Made by a program: the position numbers and the translations under genes
Assembly: GCA_030407005.1 (NCBI GenBank)
Contig: JAUDYN010000005.1
Coordinates: 1,488,001 to 1,552,000, forward strand
DNA from: Desarmillaria ectypa
Taxonomy: Eukaryota; Basidiomycota; Agaricomycetes; Agaricales; Physalacriaceae
Length of the DNA: 64,000 bases
Reading direction: 5' to 3'
The notes under the pieces: generated by a model
What the model was told of the DNA's origin: nothing
Seen by the model: only the letters and a program-made list of their open reading frames with translations
Databases searched by the model: none
Part shown: one piece after another, positions 1 through 11,109 of the stretch
Layout: every line of letters begins with the position of its first letter
Position numbering within the stretch: position 1 is the first letter of the stretch

Positions 1-345
1 CTCCACAAATTTCGACCATCATTTGCCAGGTGTGGATACTTTCTCTGACACCGGAGGGGCGAACGCATGGTACTGCCAGCATCGTTGGACTGCATTCACC
101 ACCACGGTCAGGCTCCAGAATAATATACGCTCTTCTACCTTGATAGACTGGGTGTTACCTCAATCCTCGCAAATCACTTTTGGACAAGGCAGCTGTCGTA
201 TTCTGCCCTCACGTTGTGGTCACTCCACTGATATCTATAGGCTAAAGATCCACTGGTTCTGTGGCCGCCAATAACACGTATCATCTGACTGGACTACAAG
301 CTTTACGACCTCTTGGCAGACAAAGCATCCTGCAAAGTTTCAGTG
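1..345 (+). pseudogene. 3' fragment of a decayed GH13 alpha-amylase
   Basis: Bases 23-195 translate to a piece with the hallmark end of the alpha-amylase catalytic barrel: a W-x-C-x-H-R-W block (WYCQHRWTAF), then DWVLPQSSQITFGQGS, which corresponds to the 'NQIAFGRGS' strand of the family. The expected continuation into the C-terminal beta domain is present but scattered over different frames: GSVAANN at 255-275, SDWTTSFTTS at 284-313 and LADKASC from 313. The frame changes each time, so several small insertions or deletions have accumulated. Intact members hydrolyse internal alpha-1,4 bonds of starch and are usually secreted. The 5' part lies outside the window, so I cannot say whether the whole gene is dead or only its end. 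It would converge on the DUF6534 gene that follows. Confidence 0.6.
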
Positions 346-780
346 GAACGAGATCTATACCAGACCTGGGTATGTTCCTGTTTCCTCCAAATTTTCTCCT
401 TGCCTCTTATACATTCTATGCAGCACGTTTGCTGCAATAGTCTCAGCTTTCAGCGCAGTAGACAGGCGCCCTAACTCCAGAATGGTGTCTTAACATGCCT
501 CTGTGACTAGATAAACTTTTAAAGAGAACGGGAGAGGACTACACCCTGCCAAATAGAACAGAATATAGGGCTCGTACTTGCCATACTATGTGGTGGCCCT
601 CAGACTCTAGCCAATGTGTTGTAAACTGTGGATAATACTGCATATAATTTTGGGGCGAGGTAGTAACATGATGTACATTCTGCGACACTATGTGTTGTAT
701 ATAGGAATGGACTGGCCAACAATTAGGCTACTTGATAAACAAATAGAAAAACTGAATGAGTCAATGAGACCCGGATCTGG
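346..780. other. Intergenic, no gene seen
   Basis: This stretch lies between the amylase remnant and the 3' end of the minus-strand DUF6534 gene. I see no family-like peptide, RNA gene or clear repeat in it. Confidence 0.5.
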
Positions 781-2697
781 TTAGAAGCCATCTCCTGCCA
801 CGACTGTACTCTTTTCAATGTGCACGGAGCCCAAACTCTGGAGGAAGAGTCAGGTTGCGATTCATCACCCACGATATACCCACTTACCTCTCCGTTGAAT
901 GGCATCCTGCCTTCATCTCTAGTGGGCTTGACACCGCACGTGTGATCCGTGCCCATCGATGACATCACATACGTGCTTTGAAACTGAGTGCCCCTGTGCT
1001 TGAGGCGCCCCCTTCCGTTAAGCCTTTATAGCCTGTGAATCAAAGGCTCCGCGACAATTGTTCTATATACTTACATGGCAACTAAAAAGCATTACTCAAT
1101 AATCACTCCCCAACGAAGGCTGAAACTCACAAAAGGTATTGGCGTAGAGACGGGTTACGTTAACATGTAGCAAAAGCCTTCAGGGGAACTCAACCTTGAA
1201 TACCGTGATCTCGCAAGCGTCTACTCACCAGAAAAGATGCCCAGGCTTGACAAAGAAGAGTACCAGAAACAGGATCTGAATCAGAGTAATTAGTATACCG
1301 CGCTCCACGACATATCCCATCATGGTTTTGATGATTGAGTCCGTGCTGTTCCCACTCCTGTCAGAGCGCTCTCCAGTACATTTTTGGGTCGAGTAAACTC
1401 ACTGATTGAAACCTGTACGCGCATTCCCAAGGGAGTAACACAATGCGGCCGTAGCAACCACATCTGCTACCGCGGCGGCACCCTTAGCTACCCCAACGGC
1501 AATCTGCAGAAACATAGAAACATTAACCCGCATGCTTCGCGACATGACTCTCCAAGTGACGTACAGTGAAACGGTCGCTGCGGTTCATAAGGATGTTCCT
1601 CTTGTCAATAATCATGAACGTAGCGCATGCTGTAATTTGCTTATCAAGATGTCCAAGTGAATTCATACAGGAAGTACTGACATGACCCTCCAGCTGCGAT
1701 GTCAGTTAGCCCAGCCTTCTCTGTGATGCAGGGGAGATCTTACCAAAGGCAATGACACCGAAGAAGACCTAAACGCCCCAAGTTGTCAGATAAGCCAGTA
1801 AGGAACCGACTGCGGACACGTACAACTAACCCCGACATGATGTACTTAAACCGACTATGGTTCTGGCTCACTGATAGGCATCAGCAAAGGGAAGAGATGT
1901 TCATGTAGAGACAACGTCAAACTCACCTGTCCAGATTTGCCAGGCAAAGTAGAGCTGTGAGCTAGCGAAGCATCGATAAATAGGAGGAAAAGAAACTGAA
2001 AATGAATGAATAACATCTGCAGGCACGACTTACAGGAAAGTGATAATCATGGCAAGATAACAGTCAGAGGTGATGATGCTACAGAAAGATCAGTCTTCGT
2101 GCGATGGTCTTCACAACTCCACATACGGAGTGAGCGCATGGAGCGGCAGCATCGAACCAAAGTCGGGGACCTGTCGCCAAGTGTGAATTCAGTTAATAAA
2201 TCAACTGCAATAATATGGAAACCCACAAAGTAAATATACATCCCTTTAGCACACAGAATGGTGGAAGTCACATCGAGTGTGCTAAACAAGGGTCGGTTAA
2301 AGGGTCGATGGAAGACAGTTAAAATCCAAACATCATGACCGCAGCCTGGCAGATGGAGAGATTTTCAGGGATGATAGCTGGATTAAAGGAGAAAATATTA
2401 GACGTACGACAATCTGAACATAGAGCCTATCCTTGCTTGGGAAATAGGTATAGGCCTGAAGAAATGTGACTCCCGACAAGCTGTACAAGTCAACAAGATA
2501 AGAAAAGCACCCTGGGAGGGGGGAGACTACGCACACTAAGGACATGACAGTCCCTGTAAATGATATCTAGATGAGTGAATTGGGCTGTGAACAAGGACCA
2601 ATCTCTTACCCCAGTAGAAAGGAGAGAATATCGGCGCCATATCGTACCCGACCCATGCAGGGCCGGGAGCGCTCGTATCGCTTGCATTGGAGCTCAT
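781..2697 (-). CDS. DUF6534-type seven-helix membrane protein (about 17 exons)
   Basis: Reading the minus strand with GT-AG splicing gives about 335 residues that follow the layout of the basidiomycete DUF6534 (previously DUF300-like/'integral membrane') family, which has seven helices and no known ligand. The start is MSSNASDTSAPGPAWVGYD at 2697. Next come a helix 1-2 block (SGVTFLQAYTYFPSKDR), helix 3 with TLDVTSTILCAKGMYIYF, then LAMIITFL joined to SQLYFAWQIW. The most diagnostic part is VADVVATAALCYSLGNARTG followed by a short loop and STDSIIKTMMGYVVERGI, matching the conserved helix 6-loop-helix 7 region, then RLYANTF. The tail ends GSVHIEKSTVVAGDGF with TAA at 783-781. Splice signals close in frame at nearly every junction; two exons are only 12 and 7 bases. 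The junctions around 2200-2400 are the least certain. Family members are expanded in mushrooms and often lineage-specific; a sensory or transport role is only a guess. Confidence 0.75.
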
Positions 2698-5600
2698 ACT
2701 GTTACTGTTAATCTGGGGGTTGTTAAAATAAGTGAATGAAAGTCTTTTCCACCCTGTTGTTCCTTCTTTAATACGGCACACCGAGTACTAAGTCATTACT
2801 CACACGTCGCAAAACACGTCGATGTTTATATTCCTCCGTCAGAACTGCACGACGAACTTGATGGCGATTATCATTATTACACGTCGCGGTAGTTGGGCAC
2901 GTCGGACGCAGTGATGATGATGTTTATCCCGCACATAGAAAACGATCTCGATGGTACATTGGTAGCTATATCTGGGTCATAAAACGCTTAATGTTCCCTC
3001 AAAATCCGCAATCATCTGCGCAGACTGCGATTCAATTAACAATTGACTTACTCGAATAAGATCACCGTCACGCCGACACAGCCAGCAGAGGACTACATGT
3101 GTGTGGTTGCTTCTGGTTGAATTACAAGCATCTTTGCATCTCCTATATAAGGGTTAATACATAACTGATAAGGAAAGAAGTAGTCAAGGCCTACCCGTAT
3201 TTCCCAAGTGACTGGCTAATCTTAGAGTATTTATGGATGTTTTTGTTGCTTCGGCACCTCCCTTGACGCCAAAGCATGGGACCCTGCCAGATAGACCAGG
3301 GCATAGGGCGCAATGAACACTTTGCTCGTAGGTAGCTGAGGTGGGATTCCAGCCCCAAGTATGGTCACCAGCCAACCTTGAGATGAGCATCCAGGAGCCT
3401 AAAATTATTCATGAGTTTACTCAATTATCGACTACGGGTGGAATGTGGTGACTATGCGCAAGCGGCATCAGGATACTTGGAACGCAATGGCAGCGGAAGA
3501 TGTACCTCACCCAGTTCCTTGATAGGCTCGACAAGGAATGCCAGATTACTGATGGATTCAGTGTAACTCGCTTCCGTCTTGCTGTCGGTGAGTACGGCAT
3601 AACCTTCCACGATGTCAGTGCTAACAAATCTGACTTGGATACCAAATTTCTTGAATATGTCTATCCATTATTGACATGAGAAAATTGTCATTGTTTCTGG
3701 CTCTTCGGACGGAGGTCAGTTTTTGGATGAAGAATTGAAGATGCTATGCTCCGTCTTTATGCTACCATAAAGGAATGAACTACAAGACAGCCCGTGTGTC
3801 AAAGCATTCTTCTGCTAAAGGTAATGACTTCTGTTGTTGCTTGCGCTAGCCAGAGTTAAGAAGGCGACAAACTGGCACTGCGGCAATAGTAGACACACCA
3901 CCCTCAAACGCGGCGTCTTACAAAGTTAATCAAAGCGTCGAACATATATGATGCGAAGCTCATACGCACGACAGTAAGATTGATATACGAGAATACACAG
4001 ACCCATCTGAGATAGTGCTGTATCATAGCAGTGTTGAGGGTTTACCGAAGCTTGAATTAGGTCTTTACTCCGAGGAGTAGTTCGCTCTGCTGGTTTCTGT
4101 TCTTCAGCACAGAATAAGATGTGATCAAATGACGTACAGTACTATCAAAACAAAACTTGTTGACGCGTAATCAGTTCGGCTCTTGCATTCAGGCTACGTC
4201 CAGGTTTGTGTTTAGCATACAGTTGATGCATGTCAAATTCAGGTTCTCTGCAGGAAGACATCAGTGAGCTCCTCAGGTGCTATATCAAAGCCGGACGCAC
4301 TTGTAAAAGCAGCTAGTCATGTCTAGAGAATGCGTGGGAACTCTGCTTGAAAGGGCCATTAAAGGGGAAGGGCCAAATGCACGCATTTGGTACAAGCGAT
4401 TTCCCTTGTTGGAACGGTCAAGTTGAATTCAACGTGAATACGTCCCATTGAGATTCCTTAGAGCCGCCATGGTAGATCCACAGCATCAATGTTCTCAGGC
4501 TGGAGACTTGAGGCCTGAGGCCTCTGAGGAAGTTGTCGCTGTGATAAATGTGATGCTGGCCCGCTTTATATACAGTAACGAGCTCCGCGAGTATCTCAGT
4601 TTATCCACCACCTCGGAGCTTGGGTGGATCTTAGTATTCGGTTGCATTGAGTCGATACGACAGTACTTATTCAAGTTGGCGGCCTACGTCTACCAGTAAT
4701 TCTGTTCTTGATGCCCCGGTTATGATCTCGCTTTGTGCTTCTTCATCTGCTGATGTTGTTCAAACTCTTGAACAGCCCTTGGTTATCGTATGGACTGCTT
4801 TGTATTGTTCGTTATCTTTCGGTGATTCTTTTTTTTTTTTCATTCCTGACACACTGGATCAGCTTTCAGATGTTCGTGTGACAAGCAAACTTCCATTTTA
4901 CGGCTGCCACTACAGGAAACTGCACTGTGAGATACCGACCCATGCACTGCATCTTTCCAATCATCACTATGATGCTAAGGGCATGCCCAGACTTCTGGGT
5001 TATTCACTACCTTTCTTCCCGACCTCTCAGTCAGGCTTTATTCCTGTATCGTAACGTCTACTCAAGCAAGAACGCGCTATTGAAATCTCAACTATCAGTT
5101 GAGACCGCAAAAGTTCCCACCAGGAGCGAGGACTGACAGTCAGGGCCTCATGGAACACATATTAAACGCTGCATCCGACATCGATAACATGATAGCCTAT
5201 TCCCCGTTTTCCGAGATTTCAGATCTGGGTTTGGTCGAGGAGGAATCAGATGGTTTGCACTCGTTTATTGCTCGCGAATGCGTCGAGTTCGCGCCGAATG
5301 ATTCCAGCTGATGCCTTGCGGTCACTGGGTATCTCTGCCTTCATACGTTCAATATCCGGCAAACATGTGGCCATATTTGACTTTGCTCCATGCTCCGGCT
5401 GCATGACGCCAACAGGAGGACAGACCTACTACAAGGTGAGATGAACAAGCCGGCGTTCATTACCAGTTTCGAAGCAATGAGCCTACTTCATCAGATTTCG
5501 GCATCCTGAGGAACACACGTTTATGTCTGTTCCTTCTCATGCATCTGCTATACTTTAAGCCTGTTCGTTAAGAAGATAAGGGACAGAGAGGGGACAAGGA

Positions 5601-6328
5601 TTCCACATCCTTGGCTAGGGAAAGGTACGCCTTCTTAGGGGATGAGAGGCGAGGTGGGTGGTGCTTGGTGTCTTACCGTTCTATTGCCTGTTCCCTGCCG
5701 ACGCCTATATCTTTCCCCCGGGTTTTCCTCTCTTAGGGAACCTCTGGACCGTGCCTACGGGGGCACCTGTTCGACGTCCTACTCCGTTACATGAACCTTA
5801 GCTAGTTACACGGGAGGCATTTCAGACTGGGGATAGGAAAACCATCAGAGCATCTGCTGTCGCGGACCGGACGAGCATCGTCCACTAACTCTACAACGGT
5901 CCGGATCACCAAAGCAACGAGTGAATACTCTCGGAAATATCCTCATATTCCGTTGTTCGAAATTACCCGCCTCTCATCAAGCCGTAAAGACTATCGTGGG
6001 TATGCGTAATTTCATTGGATAGTCTGCACAATCCCTTTTTGTTAACAGACTCAGCGATAGCCGTTGCCAGACTTGATACTTGCGCTTAGAGATTTGCGAG
6101 CTAGGCTTCTTTTTACACGCTAAGAAGGTGATTTGTGAAGAGTAAAACCATGGAAGGGCGTTTGAAGTCGGTTCGCTTAGAAGGGACGAACGGCCCCATT
6201 CGTTGATCTGGGTATAAAGTCCAGGCAAGTACTTGAGTCTTTATCGTTCCATTGAAAGTATCTCGACTTCGCTCATGCAGACAAGTATGATTCAATCATG
6301 TCTTCATTTACAATCTTTACGAATCCAG
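2698..6328. other. Gene-poor stretch without a recognised gene
   Basis: It contains the promoter side of the DUF6534 gene and then 3.6 kb of AT/GC-mixed sequence with only short open frames. Open frames of 60-135 codons occur at 4448-5444 on the plus strand, including a run of T at about 4829, but none matches a family I know and none shows a consistent chain of splice sites. One 59-codon frame at 3500-3679 looks more protein-like and is listed separately. I see no terminal repeats or transposase or reverse-transcriptase motifs. Confidence 0.45.
3500..3679 (+). CDS. Short unassigned open frame, possibly a last exon
   Basis: This 59-codon frame begins MYLTQFLDRLDKECQI and ends with FLEYVYPLLT before a TGA. 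The frame stays open upstream of the ATG back to about 3450, so it may be a terminal exon rather than a complete gene. The residue mix (alternating charged and hydrophobic positions, one aromatic-rich end) resembles a folded protein more than random translation. I do not recognise the family and could not build further exons with confidence. It may also be a remnant in a decaying region. Confidence 0.2.
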   Translation: MYLTQFLDRLDKECQITDGFSVTRFRLAVGEYGITFHDVSANKSDLDTKFLEYVYPLLT

Positions 6329-7729
<1,401 letters not shown>

Positions 7730-7960
7730 CGGTTACTAACGGAGAGTAGGTGGGAGTGGGGGTGGGTTTGCACATTAGCCACACCAAGGTTATATACAAC
7801 GAAAACCCGCGTCAAGTGGGCAAACAACGTCGGATGTATATCGCATCGCTTGAATTCAGACGAACATATGACAATAGCAGATGGTGTCGAGCTATGACCC
7901 ACGCGGTACCTTTATAGCTCCCTGGGAACTTCGATACCAAGTTGATAGGCTTGGTATCAG
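7730..7960 (-). promoter_or_regulatory. Xylanase promoter region
   Basis: Read on the minus strand toward the ATG, there is a TATATAA-like box at about 7790-7798, a GGCTAAT at about 7774-7780 (similar to the ascomycete XlnR core GGCTAA), and a C-rich run at 7750-7766 that contains matches to the Cre1/CreA core SYGGRG on the plus strand. The TATA-like box about 60 bases from the ATG is plausible. The XlnR-like match is probably chance, as an XlnR orthologue is not established in mushrooms. Carbon repression through Cre1 is an inference. Confidence 0.35.
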
Positions 7961-8844
7961 GATGCGGTTATCTGGAGCTGTACGCTTGGACTAATAGGAA
8001 GGGCCAAGGCTTGGAAATGAAGATGAAGATGAGTTTCGACGATGGGCAATGACCTCGGAAAGGTAACGGAGGGCGGCCATAAAGGAGAATCATATGATTT
8101 GTGAGTAGGGTTTATCATCGGCGTATGTAGAGACCGCAAGAACCGATGCGGTAGCAGGACATGGTATCACGGAAACGATACATACTGACAGATGTTGATG
8201 ATGCGGTCCGGTCAGGCGCTGGAAACTTCTTTAAATAATTTCTTCCAGATCGTCTTACTCATCCACACACAAACGTCGTCGTCTTGTCTATCTTCATAAT
8301 GGTAGCAGTTTTCATTGCCAGCTTTAGATCGAGCCGTCTCTATCAGACAGAAAGTTGCTGACGGTGATTGAAACGTATCGGAGCACGTTTTGGAACGGCT
8401 CAAGATCTTGCGTTCGGTACAAGTAAGGCAGGGTCGGGAAGATGATGCAATATGTTCCTGTATTGAAAATATTTGAAGTATAGCATGATTCATGCATGAC
8501 TCACAATAACGTTACAACATCCCGGAATATTATCCGAGGATCGTCCAACACCAAGTACTCAATAAGATGACGGCAACAAGTTTGTGGCATAAGAGTGTCA
8601 AATCTGAATTAGATATTCACAGCTAGACAGTGAGGCCTCGGAAGTGTCAAGATTGTGTTCGAATGTCATGCTGGTGAGAGCAGGGAGTTATCGAGCCGGA
8701 GAAAACATAGAGTTTAGAGTTTAGAAAAACTTGCATATATGGGTTTGACCGAGCGCTGACTCAGACAGTCGGTTCCGGGATCCGCTGCCGGTCGCATGAC
8801 GTACGTGATATCATCTCTTTCTGCAACGACCACTCGAATATACG
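7961..8844. other. Divergent intergenic region between xylanase and helicase
   Basis: There is no convincing coding exon apart from the possibility that a short first exon of the helicase gene lies here (the stretch just before 8845 could be an intron ending in GCAG). A minus-strand frame at 8212-8493 is polar and not family-like. Confidence 0.4.
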
Positions 8845-10798
8845 ATGCAGAAAGACGCCGATGGCTTTATTACTGGAGGTATGGATATCTTATTTTATTT
8901 TATTTGTTTAAAGCCTTCCTTATTTTTATTTGTAGCGCCAGAAGCTGGACCGACAAACGAGGCAGCCTCGCCAAAAGGTGATCAATATCGAGTCAAGCCC
9001 GATTTTCTTGGGAATGCTGATCTGAGTACCAGGTGTAAACAGCGATCTCATAAACTCGACCTTTGAGGTCACCGTACGTCCTCACTATATTTGTGTACGA
9101 CGTATTCTTCATCTTTATTCCTAGGTCACTCTCGCCGACCAGCAAGGAGACCCAAATTCGCCACTGTACAGTGCAAAGACCTTTGAAGAACTCGGGCTGT
9201 AAGTAAAAATTGAAGAATCCTATCACGAATTTGCATCGTACCTACATCCATTCTAGCCACCAGGATCTCCTCAAGGGTCTCTTCCAAATGGGATTCACCA
9301 AGCCTTCAAAGATCCAAGAACGCGCACTACCGCTCCTGCTATCCAACCCGTGAGCACCGTTTTCCAAGTATCGTCTTCGTGGGCCAACTGTCGCAGACCG
9401 ACCAACATGATCGGCCAATCACAGTCTGGAACAGGCAAAACAGCAGCTTTCGTCCTTACTATGCTTTCACGTGTCGATTTCTCCAAAAATCAGACACAAG
9501 TAATGCTCAGTTCCTCTGTTGTCTTCACTCTGCTCAACAATCCCATCAGGCCTTATGCCTAGCGCCATCCCGCGAGCTAGCGCGTCAAATCATGTCTGTC
9601 ATTCTTTCCATGGGCAAATTCACCGCCATCCAGACCGAATATGCCATCAAAGACCATCTACCAAGGGGTGCAACACGCGTCACCGCGCACATCGTCGTTG
9701 GTACAGCTGGGACTATGATTGAATTAATTCGAAAGAAGGTTATCGATGTGTCGGGCGTCAAAGTCTTTGTATTGGATGAAGCCGATAACATGTTGGATCA
9801 GGATGGTCTAGGAGATCAGACACTACGGGTGAAAAAGTGCGTCTTCTATCATTTTCCACAGTCCGAATGTATTTAGATTGTCTCTAGTATGCTTCCCCGG
9901 AATCCAGCAAATCTAGTCCAAATCATCCTTTTCTCAGCGACATTCCCTGATCACGTCCGTAACTTTGCATCCAAGTTCGCTCCTAATGCCAATAAGATTG
10001 AGCTGCGGAAAGAAGAGCTCAATGTAGACAACATCAAGCAGTTCTACATGGACTGCCGGGACGAGGAGCACAAATACGATATTCTCGTTAGTCTGTACTC
10101 CTTATTGACAGTGGGCCAAAGTATCATCTTCTGTCAAGTGCGTATCGTAGGGTGACTGTCAGACTACTCGTTGACCTGAAATTTTCTAGCATCGGCATAC
10201 GGCAGATCGCATATCAAAGCGGATGACCGCAGAGGGACACAAGGTCGCGTCTCTACATGGTGCTAAAGATGCTGGGGAGCGTGATGCGATTATTGATGGA
10301 TTTCGTGACGGCAAAAACAAAGTGTGTCTTCTTTTCCTTTTTCAAGACTTATTTAACCTCGAACGTCAATGTAGGTCCTGATTACGACGAACGTCATCGC
10401 CCGAGGTATTGATATATTGCAGGTGAACATGGTCGTTAACTACGACCTACCTCTCATGGCCGATCGCGGTTCAAATAAGACACAGGGTGATTTGAGCCCC
10501 GATATCGAGACGTATATCCATCGAATCGGTGGGTTTCATAATTCATTTCCTATGCCGAGCCACTGACTTTGCTTAGGTCGTACTGGTCGATTCGGACGCA
10601 AAGGTATCTCTATTAACTTTGTTCACGACAAAAAGACGTGGAACCAGATGGAGACAATTGAGAAAGCGATTGGGAAGAAGATAACAAGGATCGAGACGAA
10701 CGATCTTGAGGTCATGGAAGAGGTAAGAGATATATTACTGTTTGCAAGCGTTTCTGATGAAATGGCTCTGTCAGAATATGAAGAAGGCTCTCAAGTAG
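8845..10798 (+). CDS. DBP5: DEAD-box ATP-dependent RNA helicase Dbp5
   Basis: Spliced exons give the Dbp5/DDX19 protein. In order: an N-terminal segment with [12 protein letters not shown] joined to [20 protein letters not shown], the Q-motif region ([17 protein letters not shown]), motif I SQSGTGKT, motif Ia APSRELARQ, motif Ib/GT ([11 protein letters not shown]), motif II VLDEAD, motif III SAT ([11 protein letters not shown]), motif IV (IIFCQ spliced to HRHTAD), motif V ([11 protein letters not shown]) and motif [15 protein letters not shown]. The last exon is only NMKKALK with TAG at 10796-10798. The 'DPNSPLYS' block is specific to Dbp5. At the nuclear pore it removes export factors from mRNA, with Gle1 as activator. 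The chosen start (ATG 8845) gives a shorter N-terminus than most orthologues; an upstream exon is possible. About nine introns. It is convergent with the fatty acid synthase. Confidence 0.93.
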
Positions 10799-11109
10799 TA
10801 GATGACGACCCTTATATTAAAGGCTGCACTGTACCTGTACTCGACACTTAAATTTTTCTTCATGTACCGAAGGAGCATTCTTTTTACTCTCTCAATTACC
10901 TGCACAAAATTAAGTAAACTTCCGGTCTTTTCTTCAACGGCTCAAGTATCAGTCCCACGAGCAGAGATGATGAAAACGTCTATTCCTGATTCGTATACAT
11001 GCAGAGTAAGTAAGTTGATTGTAAGCGTGAAGAAACTGATTATATGCGCAGTACAGAGAGAAACCGATAAGCGATGCGTGACAATAAATTCTGCAAAAAA
11101 AAACCTGAA
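10799..11109. terminator. Convergent 3' region of DBP5 and FAS
   Basis: This 311-base spacer holds the 3' ends of two converging genes. A/T-rich stretches suitable for 3'-end processing occur (TTAAATTTTT near 10850, AATAAA-like ACAATAAA near 11083 on the plus strand). No gene is seen. Confidence 0.35.

Noticed and set aside
3184..3390. A second DUF6534 gene, suggested by a loose likeness between DHTWGWNPTSATYE here and DHTCGVKPTRDEG in the tail of the neighbouring gene
   Set aside because: No helix blocks of the family could be built upstream of it, so the likeness is probably chance.
4448..5444. A chain of overlapping plus-strand frames
   Set aside because: No consistent splice junctions, no recognised motif and a homopolymer run inside; not enough to call a gene.
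5610..5800. A possible solo LTR or hairpin element around the GTGCC...GGGGGCAC sequence
   Set aside because: The inverted repeat is only a few bases, and no matching second copy or target-site duplication was found in the window.
7774..7780. An XlnR binding site upstream of the xylanase
   Set aside because: One six-base match is expected by chance, and basidiomycetes are not known to use XlnR in the way ascomycetes do; it is kept only as a note in the promoter entry.
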